Below are positions 46,770 to 56,473 of a stretch of DNA of 64,000 nt, in pieces; the first letter of the stretch is position 1; each line of letters begins with the position of its first letter. Below the pieces are notes generated by a model. That model did not search any database and was not told the origin of the DNA. It saw nothing but the letters and a program-made list of their open reading frames with translations. This stretch comes from Sulfuritalea hydrogenivorans sk43H (GTDB lineage: Bacteria > Pseudomonadota > Gammaproteobacteria > Burkholderiales > Rhodocyclaceae): positions 2,294,001-2,358,000 of the forward strand of contig NZ_AP012547.1 of the NCBI RefSeq assembly GCF_000828635.1. Direction: 5' to 3'. The position numbers and the translations under genes were made by a program.

Positions 46770-47583
46770 CGTGGTCGGTGGCTGGCACGGCCTGAGTCGG
46801 CGCTGGCGGTACGGCGAGCGGCTTGCCCGACTGCTCGCCGAGTTGCTCGCTGGTACGCCCGAAACGGCGCTCGCGCCGGCGATACGACGCAATCGAGGCA
46901 TCCAGCGCCGCATCGTCGAAATCGGGCCACAGGGTCTCGGTGAAATGGAACTCGCTGTAAGCCAGTTGCCAGAGCAGGAAGTTGCTGATGCGCTGCTCGC
47001 CGCCGGTGCGGATGAAGAGATCGGGCTCCGGCGCGTAAGCCATCATCAGATGCGGCGCAAGGTCGGCCTCGCCGTAGCAACCGGCCTTTTCCGGATGCGC
47101 CAGCGCCAGCTGGTTCATGGCTTGCAGGATGTCCCAGCGGCCGCCATAGTTGGCCGCGATGGTCAGCGTCAGGCGCGTGTTGTTGGCGGTCTTCGCCTCG
47201 CCTTCGCGAATCAGCGCCACCAGGCGAGGCTCGAAGGCGGAAAGATCGCCGACCACCTTGAGACGAACGCCGTTGGCGTGAAGCTTGCCTATTTCACCCT
47301 GCAAGGCACTGATGAAAAGATTCATGAGGAAGGACACTTCCTCGGCCGGGCGGCGCCAGTTTTCCGATGAAAACGCAAACAGGGTGAGGTATTCGACGCC
47401 GCGCGCAATGCAGGCCTTGACCATCGCCCGCACGGTCTCGACGCCGCGCTTGTGTCCCGCGACGCGAGGCAGGAAGCGCTTCTTGGCCCAGCGGCCGTTG
47501 CCATCCATGATGATGGCAATGTGGCGCGGCACATCCGCCACATCGGGAATTGCCTGCGTCGAGCTGGTGAATTTTCCTGCCAT
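46762..47583 (-). CDS. uppS: Undecaprenyl diphosphate synthase
   Basis: 273 residues. [15 protein letters not shown] holds the catalytic Asp and P-loop, [15 protein letters not shown] and [19 protein letters not shown] follow. It makes the C55 lipid carrier. The last 20 residues (rich in Ala/Pro) are beyond the conserved domain and are partly encoded by a copy of a 25-bp dispersed repeat (46795-46817). Confidence 0.96.
   Translation of the reverse strand: MAGKFTSSTQAIPDVADVPRHIAIIMDGNGRWAKKRFLPRVAGHKRGVETVRAMVKACIARGVEYLTLFAFSSENWRRPAEEVSFLMNLFISALQGEIGKLHANGVRLKVVGDLSAFEPRLVALIREGEAKTANNTRLTLTIAANYGGRWDILQAMNQLALAHPEKAGCYGEADLAPHLMMAYAPEPDLFIRTGGEQRISNFLLWQLAYSEFHFTETLWPDFDDAALDASIASYRRRERRFGRTSEQLGEQSGKPLAVPPAPTQAVPATDHDA
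46795..46817. repeat. Copy 1 of the 25-bp dispersed repeat, inside the 3' end of uppS
   Basis: AGTCGGCGCTGGCGGTACGG followed by CGA. The four other copies are at 55764, 56430, 59981 and 61068, all in the same orientation relative to a minus-strand gene. Confidence 0.75.
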
Positions 47584-47623
47584 GCCTCCCCCTCCGCTGC
47601 CGCCAGGTTCTGATTCCCGATCC

Positions 47624-48181
47624 TCAGATCGCCATCAGGTCTTTCTCTTTGTCCGCCAGCGCCCGATCCACTTCGGCGACGTAGCGATCCGTAAGCCGCT
47701 GCATGTCATCGAGGGCACGGCGCTCGTCGTCCTCGGAGATTTCCTTTTTCTTCAGCGCGTCCTTCAGATGAGAGATCGCATCGCGGCGCAGGTTGCGGAT
47801 TGCCACCTTGGCGTTCTCACCTTCGTGCTTGATCACCTTGATCAGGTCGCGGCGCCGTTCTTCGGTCAGGGCCGGCATCGGCACGCGGATCAGTTCGCCT
47901 TGCGACGCGGGGTTGAGTCCCAGATCCGAATCGCGAATCGCCTTTTCGACCTTGGCCACCATGGGCTTTTCCCAGGGCTGCACGCCAATGGTGCGGGCGT
48001 CGATCAAGGTGATGTTGGCCACCTGGGTGATCGCTACCATCGATCCGTAGTAATCCACCTGCACGTGATCGAGGATGCCGGTATGCGCACGGCCGGTGCG
48101 CACCTTGCCAAGGTCGGCTTTCAGCGACTCGAGGCTTTTCTGCATTTTCTGTTCAGAAGCCTTCTTCAGCTCGGGAATCAT
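47624..48181 (-). CDS. frr: Ribosome recycling factor
   Basis: 185 residues with the usual three-helix bundle: [20 protein letters not shown] near the start, [14 protein letters not shown] in the middle and [19 protein letters not shown] at the end. It splits ribosomes after termination with EF-G. It lies 17 bp after pyrH. Confidence 0.97.
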   Translation of the reverse strand: MIPELKKASEQKMQKSLESLKADLGKVRTGRAHTGILDHVQVDYYGSMVAITQVANITLIDARTIGVQPWEKPMVAKVEKAIRDSDLGLNPASQGELIRVPMPALTEERRRDLIKVIKHEGENAKVAIRNLRRDAISHLKDALKKKEISEDDERRALDDMQRLTDRYVAEVDRALADKEKDLMAI

Positions 48182-48198
48182 GCCCCACTCCTAAAGTT

Positions 48199-48915
48199 CT
48201 AAACGTGAACCAGTGTGCCCTCGTCCTCGCCCATCACCACGCGCTTCAGGGCACCGGTCTTGAAGATCGAGAACACGTTGATCGGCAGCTTCTGGTCGCG
48301 GCACAGGGCGAACGCCGTGGCATCCATCACCGCCAGGTTGCGGCCGATCGCCTCGTCGAAACTGATGCGGGCGAAGCGGGTCGCCTGCGGGTCCTTCTTC
48401 GGATCGGCGGTGTAGATGCCGTCGACCTTGGTCGCCTTGAGCACCATCTCGGCGCCGATCTCCGAGCCGCGCAGCGCCGCCGCGGTATCGGTGGTGAAGA
48501 ACGGGTTGCCGGTGCCGGCGCCGAAAATCACCACCTTGCCTTCTTCGAGGTAACGGATCGCCTTGCCACGGATGTAGGGCTCGACCACCTGCTCGATGTT
48601 CAGCGCCGACTGCACGCGCGCGTTGATGCCCGCCTGGCGCATGGCATCCGACAGCGCCATGGCGTTCATCACCGTCGCCAGCATGCCCATGTAATCGGCC
48701 GTGGCGCGATCCATGCCGGTGGCAGTGCCGCCCACGCCGCGAAAGATGTTGCCGCCGCCGATGACCACACCGAGTTCGACACCGAGATCGGTGACCGACT
48801 TGATTTCCGCCACGATGCTGCCGAGCATCGCCGGGTTGATGCCGTAGGCATCGTCCCCCATCAGCGCCTCGCCCGACAGCTTGAGCAGGATGCGGCGGAA
48901 TTTCGGCGCAGTCAT
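48199..48915 (-). CDS. pyrH: UMP kinase
   Basis: 238 residues, amino-acid-kinase fold: [26 protein letters not shown] and [20 protein letters not shown] are all present. It phosphorylates UMP to UDP and is GTP-regulated in many bacteria. It follows tsf by 15 bp. Confidence 0.97.
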   Translation of the reverse strand: MTAPKFRRILLKLSGEALMGDDAYGINPAMLGSIVAEIKSVTDLGVELGVVIGGGNIFRGVGGTATGMDRATADYMGMLATVMNAMALSDAMRQAGINARVQSALNIEQVVEPYIRGKAIRYLEEGKVVIFGAGTGNPFFTTDTAAALRGSEIGAEMVLKATKVDGIYTADPKKDPQATRFARISFDEAIGRNLAVMDATAFALCRDQKLPINVFSIFKTGALKRVVMGEDEGTLVHV

Positions 48916-48930
48916 CGTTGCGTCTTGCCT

Positions 48931-49830
48931 TTACTTGTTGCCGGCAGCCGCAGCCGCTTGCGCGGCCACTTCGGCGGCGAAGTCATTGACCTTCTTCTCG
49001 ATGCCCTCGCCGACGATGAACAGCGTGAAGCCGGCCACCGATGCACCCTTGGCCTTCAGCAGCTGCTCGATGGTCTGCTTGCCGTCCTCGGCCTTGACAA
49101 ACACCTGGCCCAGCAGGGTCACATCCTTCAGGTACTTCTGCACCGTGCCTTCGGCGATCTTTTCCAGCATGGCTTCCGGCTTGCCGGCTTCGCGCGCCTT
49201 CTCGATGGCGATGCGGCGCTCCATGTCCAGCAGATCCGCCGACACGCCCGACGAATCCAGCGACTTCGGCTTCGAGGCGGCGATGTGCATCGCCAGGTCC
49301 TTCGCCAGTTGCTCGTCGCCGCCGACCACATCGACCAGCACGCCGATCTTCGAGCCGCCGTGGATGTAGGAAGTCAACTTGCCCTTGGCCGCAACGCGCA
49401 CGAAGCGGCGGATGCTCATGTTCTCGCCGATCTTGCCCACCAGCGCGGAACGGGTGGATTCGACCGTGCCCTCGCCCATCGGCAGGGCCGACAGCGCGGC
49501 GACGTCGGCCGGATTCTTTTCCGCCACCAGGCGCGCGCAGTCGGCGGCCAGCTTGAGGAACTCGTCGTTCTTGGCGACGAAGTCGGTCTCGCTGTTGATT
49601 TCGAAAATGCTGCCCAGCTTGCCGTCGGCGGCGATGTGGATCGCCACCACGCCCTCCGCGGCGACACGGGTTGCCGCCTTGCTGGCCTTGTTGCCCAGCT
49701 TGACGCGCAGGATCTCCTCGGCCTTCGCCATGTCGCCGGCCGCTTCGGTCAGCGCCTTCTTGCATTCCATCATCGGCGCGTCGGTCTTCTCGCGCAATTC
49801 CTTGACCATGCTTGCGGTGATTTCCGCCAT
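48931..49830 (-). CDS. tsf: Elongation factor Ts
   Basis: 299 residues; the N-terminal UBA-like domain ([20 protein letters not shown]) and the EF-Ts signature [13 protein letters not shown] around residue 80 are clear. It recharges EF-Tu. A 104-bp gap with GC-rich dyads separates it from rpsB. Confidence 0.97.
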   Translation of the reverse strand: MAEITASMVKELREKTDAPMMECKKALTEAAGDMAKAEEILRVKLGNKASKAATRVAAEGVVAIHIAADGKLGSIFEINSETDFVAKNDEFLKLAADCARLVAEKNPADVAALSALPMGEGTVESTRSALVGKIGENMSIRRFVRVAAKGKLTSYIHGGSKIGVLVDVVGGDEQLAKDLAMHIAASKPKSLDSSGVSADLLDMERRIAIEKAREAGKPEAMLEKIAEGTVQKYLKDVTLLGQVFVKAEDGKQTIEQLLKAKGASVAGFTLFIVGEGIEKKVNDFAAEVAAQAAAAAGNK

Positions 49831-49934
49831 TGCTTTGCTCCAAATTCAGTGAATCACTTGCCACGGCGGGCGCGGCGGCGCGGGCAGCCTGATGACCCGC
49901 ACCGCAGCGCCGCTGGCGCCGCGGCGGGTTGCCG

Positions 49935-50684
49935 TTACTCCGCGGCGTCCTCGACTTCGACGAACTCGTCGTCGCCGGCGAGTTGCTGCACCACTTCGTT
50001 GATGCCCTGGCTCTTGCCTTCGAGGATGGCATCGGCCATGCCGCGGGCGTAGAGGCGGATCGCGCCGGAGGAGTCGTCGTTGCCCGGGATCACGTAGCTC
50101 ACGCCTTCCGGGGAATGGTTGGTATCGACCACGCCGATCACCGGGATGCCGAGCTTGCCGGCTTCGGTGATGGCGATCTTGTGGTAGCCGACGTCGATGA
50201 TGAAGATCGCGTCGGGCAGGCCGCCCATGTCCTTGATGCCGCCGATGGACTTCTTCAGCTTGTCCATTTCGCGCTGCAACGTCAGGGCTTCCTTCTTCGA
50301 CAGCTTCTCGAAGTTGCCTTCGGCCATGGCGGTTTCCAGATCCTTGAGGCGCTTGACGGACAGCTTCAGGGTCTTGAAGTTGGTCATCATGCCGCCCAGC
50401 CAGCGGTCATCGACATAGGGCATGCCGCAACGCTGGGCTTCCTCGGCGATGATTTCGCGCGCCTGGCGCTTGGTGCTGACGAACAGGATGGTGCCCTTCT
50501 TGGCCGCCATCTTGCGGACGAAGGCGATCGCCTCCTGGTACTTGGCCAGGGTCTTTTCGAGGTTGATGATGTGGATCTTGTTGCGATGGCCGAAAATGTA
50601 CGGGGCCATCTTGGGGTTCCAGAAACGGGTCTGGTGGCCGAAGTGAACTCCCGCCTCCAGCATCTGGCGCATGGTAGTGCTCAT
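49935..50684 (-). CDS. rpsB: 30S ribosomal protein S2
   Basis: 249 residues: [20 protein letters not shown] at the start, [15 protein letters not shown], and [20 protein letters not shown]. The ATG at 50684 (MSTTMRQ) fits the family. It is first of the rpsB-tsf-pyrH-frr run with a well-formed promoter about 130 bp upstream. Confidence 0.97.
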   Translation of the reverse strand: MSTTMRQMLEAGVHFGHQTRFWNPKMAPYIFGHRNKIHIINLEKTLAKYQEAIAFVRKMAAKKGTILFVSTKRQAREIIAEEAQRCGMPYVDDRWLGGMMTNFKTLKLSVKRLKDLETAMAEGNFEKLSKKEALTLQREMDKLKKSIGGIKDMGGLPDAIFIIDVGYHKIAITEAGKLGIPVIGVVDTNHSPEGVSYVIPGNDDSSGAIRLYARGMADAILEGKSQGINEVVQQLAGDDEFVEVEDAAE

Positions 50685-50812
50685 AGAACTATCTCCGATA
50701 TGGGTTGAACCTCCGCCTGGCCGTGCTGCTTCGCGCTGATTTCCCGCGGGAAGCCACCCTATCGGCGCCGGGCGTGTGGATTTTGCCCGGGACCACCCCG
50801 GACAAGCGCGCA

Positions 50813-50841
50813 ATTATAACGGCTTGCGCAGTGTGGCACAA
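50813..50841 (-). promoter_or_regulatory. Sigma-70 promoter of the rpsB operon
   Basis: On the minus strand TTGTGC (50841-50836) and a perfect TATAAT (50818-50813) are exactly 17 bp apart. Transcription would begin near 50806 and leave a leader of about 120 nt before rpsB, long enough for S2 autoregulation as known for this gene in other proteobacteria. Confidence 0.75.
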
Positions 50842-50925
50842 GCCGCAAAAGCGGCTTCGACGACCCGAGAGATGCTCACTTTCCGGACTGAAAGCGACAC
50901 AGCTCTCCCAAAATCAGGCTAGACT

Positions 50926-51765
50926 ATGACATACGATATAAGTCGATCGACGCGGGGCGGGTTCGAGTCCCTCCGGCAATTCGACATTGAGGAGACCAAG
51001 TCCGTGAGCCTTTTTGCCATGAATCGTCTCGCCGCAGACATTCTGGAAGTCGAGAACCAGTTTCTGAGCCACGCCCCGCTTGACCGCTTCGACCCGACCC
51101 GGACCAATGTCTCGCCGGCGATCAGGAAGGCGATCAGCGAAACCGCGGCAATCGAGGCCATCGTGCTGACGGTGGATATCCGCCGCTCATCCTGCGTCCT
51201 CAAGGAATCGATCGACATCCCGCAGTACGCCAAGATTCTCGACGATTTCGTCGCCGAGTTCCGCACCGTATTGCACTACCACGGCGGCTGGTTCGACAAA
51301 TTCACCGGGGATGGCTTCATCTGCTACTGGCTGGTGGAGGACGCATTCACCGAGCGCATGGATACGGTGCTCGATTTCTGCTGTTCGGTGATGGATAACT
51401 TCCGCACCTACTACTACCCGGCCTTTGTCGCCAACATGCGTAACGAACCCGCGGGAATCGGGCTGTCGATCGGCGTCGATGCCGGCCCCTGCTACCTGAC
51501 GCCGATCGTCGGCGACCTCACCATCATCGGCTCGCCGATTGTCGGCTCGGTGCGCATGTGCGCCGCCTGTCCGCCCTACCACCTGATGCTCAACGCCTAC
51601 CCCGGCAGCCGCCTGATGGAAGGAACGACCACCGCCTGCGGCAGGCTGTCCGAAGACCTGGCCTACCAGGTCGAGGGCAAGTCGATCGTGACCAAGGAAT
51701 ATCCGCAAGGGCAGGTGGCCTATTCCGTGGAGTTTTACAGGAAGGGCTCGCGCCTGTTTTTCTGA
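50926..51765 (+). CDS. Class III adenylate/guanylate cyclase-like protein
   Basis: 279 residues (253 if it starts at the GTG at 51004, which has GAGGAG upstream and is likely the true start). The cyclase domain has LTVDIRRSS with the first metal Asp, KFTGDGFICYW with the second, and IGLSIGVDAGPCYLTPIVG. The late Asn-Arg transition-state motif is not obvious (GSPIVGSVRM is the nearest match), so activity and nucleotide are uncertain. There is no membrane segment. A cNMP-binding protein is encoded 3.5 kb downstream on the same strand. Confidence 0.78.
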   Translation: MTYDISRSTRGGFESLRQFDIEETKSVSLFAMNRLAADILEVENQFLSHAPLDRFDPTRTNVSPAIRKAISETAAIEAIVLTVDIRRSSCVLKESIDIPQYAKILDDFVAEFRTVLHYHGGWFDKFTGDGFICYWLVEDAFTERMDTVLDFCCSVMDNFRTYYYPAFVANMRNEPAGIGLSIGVDAGPCYLTPIVGDLTIIGSPIVGSVRMCAACPPYHLMLNAYPGSRLMEGTTTACGRLSEDLAYQVEGKSIVTKEYPQGQVAYSVEFYRKGSRLFF

Positions 51766-51829
51766 TGCGGCGGGCGTGCGGCAAGCGGCCTGCGGGTAAA
51801 ATGTCCTTCCCCAATCCCGCCCCGCTTTC

Positions 51830-52639
51830 ATGGCCATTTCAATAAAAACCGCCCAGGACATCGCCGAGATGCGGGTCGCCTGTCGCCTGGCGGGCGAGGT
51901 CCTCGACTACATCGAGCCCTTCGTCAAACCGGGCATCACCACCGCCGCTCTCGACAAGCTCTGCCACGACTACATGGTCGACGTGCAGGGCTGCATTCCG
52001 GCGCCGCTCAACTACGCGCCGCCCGGTTACGCGCCCTATCCCAAATCGATCTGCGCCTCGGTCAACCATCAGGTCTGCCATGGCGTGCCCAACGACCGCG
52101 CGCTGAAGAAGGGCGACATCGTCAACCTCGACATCACCACCATCAAGGACGGCTGGCACGGCGACACCAGCCGCACCTACTGCGTCGGCGAAACCTCGAT
52201 CCTCGCCAAACGGCTGGTATCGATGACGCACGAATGCATGTGGGTCGGCATCGCGCAGGTCAAGCCCGGCGTGCATCTGGGCGCGGTCGGCAATGCGATC
52301 CAGAAGCACGCCGAAGGCGCGGGATTTTCCGTGGTGCGCGAATTCTGCGGTCACGGCATCGGCCGCAATTTCCACGAAGAACCCCAGGTGCTGCACTACG
52401 GCAAGGCCAGCGACGGCCCGCTGCTGGTGCCCGGCATGGTATTCACCATCGAACCGATGATCAACGCCGGCAAGGCGGCCATTTCCGAACTGCCGGACGG
52501 CTGGACCATCGTCACCAAGGACCGCAGCCTTTCCGCCCAGTTCGAACACACCGTCTGCGTTACCGAAACCGGCGTCGAGGTGATGACGATGTCCGCCGGT
52601 GCGCCACCCTGCCCGGCCCACATCCGCATCACGCCCTGA
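51830..52639 (+). CDS. map: Methionine aminopeptidase, type I
   Basis: 269 residues. Metal ligands are visible in order: LDITTIKDGWHGDTSRTY (Asp, Asp), GHGIGRNFHEEP (His), FTIEPMINAG (Glu) and SAQFEHTVCVTETGVEV (Glu). It removes initiator Met. It is followed by glnD after 33 bp; the map-glnD order, next to rpsB, is common in beta- and gammaproteobacteria. Confidence 0.96.
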   Translation: MAISIKTAQDIAEMRVACRLAGEVLDYIEPFVKPGITTAALDKLCHDYMVDVQGCIPAPLNYAPPGYAPYPKSICASVNHQVCHGVPNDRALKKGDIVNLDITTIKDGWHGDTSRTYCVGETSILAKRLVSMTHECMWVGIAQVKPGVHLGAVGNAIQKHAEGAGFSVVREFCGHGIGRNFHEEPQVLHYGKASDGPLLVPGMVFTIEPMINAGKAAISELPDGWTIVTKDRSLSAQFEHTVCVTETGVEVMTMSAGAPPCPAHIRITP

Positions 52640-52672
52640 GCGTCCTCGCCAAGCCCGACGCCTTTTGAATCC

Positions 52673-55246
52673 ATGAGCGAACTGCGCGAACTGGCGGCCG
52701 ATGCGCGCCGACGCCTGGGCGAAGGGCAGCAGGCGCTGACCGCCGCCTGGCGGGAAAAGAAGGACGGCGTGGCCCTGCTTCGCGGCCGCGCGGCGCTGGT
52801 CGATAACGCCCTGCGGGAAGTCTGGAACGCGCTGGACATGCCTGCCACCTGCGCCCTGGCCGCGGTCGGCGGCTACGGCCGCGGCGCGCTCTACCCCGGC
52901 TCCGACGTCGACCTGCTGATCCTGGTGCCGGACGAACTCGGCATTGCCTGCGAATCAGGGACCGCGCCGCAACTTGAGCAACTGGTCGGCCTGCTGTGGG
53001 ACATCGGGCTCGACATCGGCCACAGCGTGCGCACCATCGACCACTGTCTGGACGAGGCCGAGCGCGACATCACGGTCAAGACCGCGCTGCTCGAAGCCCG
53101 CTACCTGGCCGGCTCGCGCGCTCTCTTCGACGATTTCGAGCAGAGCTACAACGCCGCGCTGGAACCCGCCGCGTTCTTCAGGGCCAAGCAACTGGAACAG
53201 GCGGAACGCTATGCCAGGTTCAACGACACGCCCTACAGCCTCGAACCCAACTGCAAGGAAAGTCCCGGCGGCCGCCGCGACCTGCAGGTAATCCGCTGGG
53301 TGGCGCGCGCCGCCGGCATCGGCGAAGACTGGAAAGCGCTGGCCAAGGCCAAACTCATCACCACGTCCGAAGTGCGCCAGCTGGAAAGCGCCGACCAGTT
53401 CCTGCGCGACCTGCGCATCGAACTGCACCTGCTGACCGGGCGCCGCGAAGACAGGCTGCTGTTCGACCACCAGGAAAAGCTCGCCGCGGCGATGGGCGTC
53501 CATCCGACCGATGCCAAGCGCGCCTCCGAAGTGCTGATGCAGCGCTACTACCAGAACGCCAAGCTGGTCACGCAGCTCAACTCGCTGGTGATGCAGGTGC
53601 TGAGCGACCGCCTGCTGCCGGCGCGCGAAGGCCCGCCGATCATCATCGACGCCCACTTCCAGATGGTGCGCGAACAGCTCGACGTACGCACCGAAGACGT
53701 CTTCCAGCGCCATCCGCGCGCCATCCTCGAATGCTTCCTGCTGCAGATGCAGCGCTCCGAGCTCAAGGGCATGACGCCGCGCACCCTGCGCGCCCTGTGG
53801 CGCGCCCAGGACCGCGTCGACGCCGCCTTTCGCCGCGATCCGGAAAACCGCGCGCTGTTCCTCAAGCTGTTCCAGCAGAACCACCTGATCCACCCGCTGC
53901 GGCGCATGAACCAGTACGACATCCTCGGCCGCTACCTGCCGGCCTTCGGCCAGATCGTCGGCCAGATGCAGCACGACCTGTTCCATGTCTATACCGTCGA
54001 CCAGCACATCCTGCAGGTGATGCGCAACCTGCGGCGCTTCGCCATGCCCGAATTCGCCCACGAGTACCCGTTCTGCTCGCGCCTGATGGCGGGCTTCGAG
54101 AAGCGCTGGCTGCTGTATGTCGCCGCCCTGTTCCACGACATCGCCAAGGGCCGCGGCGGCGACCACTCGCAACTCGGCAAGAAGGACGCCGCGCGCTTCT
54201 GCCGCGACCACGGCGTCAGCGAGGAAGACACCGCGCTGGTGGTATTCCTCGTCGAACACCACCTGACCATGTCGCAAGTGGCGCAGAAGCAGGATCTCGC
54301 CGATCCCGACGTCATCCTCGCCTTTGCCCGCAAGGTGGGCGACATCCGTCGCCTCACCGCGCTCTATCTGCTTACCGTCGCCGACATCCGCGGCACCAGC
54401 CCGAAGGTGTGGAACGCCTGGAAGGGCAAGCTGCTCGAAGACCTGTTCCGCATGACGGCGGGTGTCCTCAAGGGCACCGCGGTGCTCCAGCTCACCGGCG
54501 TCTCCGAACGGCAGGAAGAGGCGCGCGGCATCCTGCGCTACCACGGCCTGCGTCCCGACGTCGAACTCGAACTCTGGAGCCAGCTCGACACCGGCTATTT
54601 CATGCGCCATACCGCCGAGGAAATCGCCTGGCATACGCGCACCCTCTACCATCGCCCTTCAAGCCCCGAGCCGGTGGTGCGCGCGCGCCTCAATCCGATG
54701 GGCGACGGCCTCCAGGTGATGGTCTATGCCAAGGACCAGCCCCTGCTGTTCGCGCGACTCTGCGGCTTCTTCGCGCGGCTGGGCTACAGCATCGTCGACG
54801 CCAAGATCCACACCACGCGCCACGGCTACGCGCTGGACAGCTTCGTCGTCTTCGCCTTCGATTCGACGCTGGCCTATCGCGACATGATCGGCCTGATCGA
54901 GCACGACATCACCGAACAGCTCACGCAGCAGCCGCCCCTGCCGGCGGGGTTCGGCGGACGCCTGTCGCGACTGGTGCGCCACTTCCCGGTGACGCCGGAA
55001 GTCGATATCCGCGCCGACGAGCGCGGCAACCAGTACCTGATGGCGATCAGCGCCGCCGACCGGCCGGGCCTGCTCTACGCCATTGCCCGCGTCCTCAGCC
55101 AGCATGGCATCACCCTGCACACCGCCAAGATCGCCACCCTCGGCGAACGCGTCGAGGACGTGTTCCTCATCAGCGGCCGGGAACTGGCGCAAACCGCCAC
55201 GCTGGTCAGGCTGGAACAGGACCTCCTGACCGTGCTTCAGGTATGA
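52673..55246 (+). CDS. glnD: Bifunctional uridylyltransferase/uridylyl-removing enzyme GlnD
   Basis: 857 residues. The nucleotidyltransferase site GGYGRGALYPGSDVD lies near residue 68, the HD hydrolase site in AALFHDIAKGRGGDHS near 485, and two ACT domains at the C-terminus (first GDGLQVMVYAKDQPLLFARL, second DRPGLLYAIARVLSQHGI). It senses glutamine and modifies PII. It lies 7 bp before the cNMP-binding gene. Confidence 0.97.
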   Translation: MSELRELAADARRRLGEGQQALTAAWREKKDGVALLRGRAALVDNALREVWNALDMPATCALAAVGGYGRGALYPGSDVDLLILVPDELGIACESGTAPQLEQLVGLLWDIGLDIGHSVRTIDHCLDEAERDITVKTALLEARYLAGSRALFDDFEQSYNAALEPAAFFRAKQLEQAERYARFNDTPYSLEPNCKESPGGRRDLQVIRWVARAAGIGEDWKALAKAKLITTSEVRQLESADQFLRDLRIELHLLTGRREDRLLFDHQEKLAAAMGVHPTDAKRASEVLMQRYYQNAKLVTQLNSLVMQVLSDRLLPAREGPPIIIDAHFQMVREQLDVRTEDVFQRHPRAILECFLLQMQRSELKGMTPRTLRALWRAQDRVDAAFRRDPENRALFLKLFQQNHLIHPLRRMNQYDILGRYLPAFGQIVGQMQHDLFHVYTVDQHILQVMRNLRRFAMPEFAHEYPFCSRLMAGFEKRWLLYVAALFHDIAKGRGGDHSQLGKKDAARFCRDHGVSEEDTALVVFLVEHHLTMSQVAQKQDLADPDVILAFARKVGDIRRLTALYLLTVADIRGTSPKVWNAWKGKLLEDLFRMTAGVLKGTAVLQLTGVSERQEEARGILRYHGLRPDVELELWSQLDTGYFMRHTAEEIAWHTRTLYHRPSSPEPVVRARLNPMGDGLQVMVYAKDQPLLFARLCGFFARLGYSIVDAKIHTTRHGYALDSFVVFAFDSTLAYRDMIGLIEHDITEQLTQQPPLPAGFGGRLSRLVRHFPVTPEVDIRADERGNQYLMAISAADRPGLLYAIARVLSQHGITLHTAKIATLGERVEDVFLISGRELAQTATLVRLEQDLLTVLQV

Positions 55247-55253
55247 TTCCGCC

Positions 55254-55727
55254 ATGAGCTGGATTCGCGAACAATTCACCTTCACCGACCTGCAGCGGCT
55301 GCTGTTCAAGCTGTCCGAACACGTCAAGGCCTTCCAGGGACTCACCCCCGCCGAAATCAGCGACCTGCTCGGCAGTTCCGAAAAATGCACCTTCGTGCCC
55401 GGCGCCTACATCGTCAAGGAAGGCAATGTCGGCACCCACATGTACATCATCCTCAACGGCGAAGCGCGCGTGCTCAAGAACGGGCGCGGCGGCGAAGTGG
55501 AACTGGCGCGCCTGGCGGCCGCCGACAGCTTCGGCGAAATGGCCCTGGCCGACAACGAAGCGCGCAGCGCCAGCGTCATCGCCGACACCGATTGCGTGCT
55601 GGTCCGCATCAACGACCAGATCATCAATGCGCGGCCCGAGATCGGCCTCAAGGTCTATCGCAACATCGCCAAGGTAGTCTCGGCCCGCCTGCGCGCCGCC
55701 GACGAACTGCTGGCCTGGCGCCTCTAG
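55254..55727 (+). CDS. Cyclic-nucleotide-binding domain protein
   Basis: 157 residues consisting of a single CAP-family beta-roll with no DNA-binding domain. IVKEGNVGTHMYIILNGEAR and DSFGEMALADNEARSASVIA form the phosphate-binding cassette with F-G-E and Arg, so ligand binding is plausible. The gene follows glnD by 7 bp and so is likely co-expressed. It could report cAMP or cGMP from the nearby cyclase-like protein. Confidence 0.85.
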   Translation: MSWIREQFTFTDLQRLLFKLSEHVKAFQGLTPAEISDLLGSSEKCTFVPGAYIVKEGNVGTHMYIILNGEARVLKNGRGGEVELARLAAADSFGEMALADNEARSASVIADTDCVLVRINDQIINARPEIGLKVYRNIAKVVSARLRAADELLAWRL

Positions 55728-55763
55728 GCCGTCACCGCGCGTCGCACTGAAAGCAGCCTGAAA

Positions 55764-55789
55764 AGTCGGCGCCGGCGATACGGCGCTTT
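55764..55789. repeat. Copy 2 of the dispersed repeat, downstream of the bacteriohemerythrin gene
   Basis: AGTCGGCGCCGGCGATACGG then CGCTTT, 40 bp beyond the stop of the minus-strand hemerythrin gene. Confidence 0.75.
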
Positions 55790-55828
55790 CCCCGCGAACG
55801 CCCCTGATCGAACAGAACGCCGGAGCGC

Positions 55829-56296
55829 TCAGCGGCCCTTGCCGAAGAACCCGGCAACCGAACGACTCAGCCAGTCCTCTCCCGCGTCGCCCTTGACCAT
55901 GCCACCGATGCTGCGCTTCACATCGGGTACGAAGCCCTTGTCTTCCCGCTTGATGTGCAGCACCAGCCAGGTGCTGAGCATGTCGTGGAATTGCCTGGCG
56001 ACATCCTCGCCGGCGATGTGCCGGTCCCGATACTTCCCCACGCGCTTGACGAACACGTCATGCACCGCCTTGTGCGACTTGGCGTGCTTGTACCCGACCC
56101 TGACCTGCAGGTCTTCCTCGAAAGGAAAGTGGGAACGGCAATACTCCTCCACGGAATCGAGCACCCGCCCGACCGAGGCCGAATCCTTCTGCTCGATGGC
56201 GACCTCCAACTGGTTGATGCAATCGACAATCTTCCTGTGCTGCTGGTCGATTGCCTCGATCCCCGTTTCGAGGTCGCTGGTCCAAACCACTGCCAT
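55829..56296 (-). CDS. Bacteriohemerythrin
   Basis: 155 residues forming a four-helix bundle with the di-iron ligands: DQQHRKIVD (first His), HFPFEEDL (His, Glu), HAKSHKAVHD (His, His) and HIKREDKGF (His, Asp). It binds O2 reversibly and may sense or deliver oxygen. It stands alone between two copies of the dispersed repeat. Confidence 0.92.
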   Translation of the reverse strand: MAVVWTSDLETGIEAIDQQHRKIVDCINQLEVAIEQKDSASVGRVLDSVEEYCRSHFPFEEDLQVRVGYKHAKSHKAVHDVFVKRVGKYRDRHIAGEDVARQFHDMLSTWLVLHIKREDKGFVPDVKRSIGGMVKGDAGEDWLSRSVAGFFGKGR

Positions 56297-56429
56297 TTTT
56301 GCTCTTCCAGAAAATACGATACCGTCGCCGGCGCCCGGCGACGCAGCCGAGAATGCCGCCGCACGGCCGTATTCTGCGGGTAAGTGGATTGAACGACAAC
56401 CCGGGACGGAGAATCCGTTGCAAATCAGG

Positions 56430-56454
56430 AGTCGGCGCCGGCGGTACGGCGATT
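56430..56454. repeat. Copy 3 of the dispersed repeat, downstream of the lipocalin-like gene
   Basis: AGTCGGCGCCGGCGGTACGG then CGATT, 20 bp beyond the stop of the minus-strand gene at 56474. With copy 2 it brackets the hemerythrin gene. Confidence 0.75.
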
Positions 56455-56473
56455 CGCGCGCGCCGTTCGGCGC

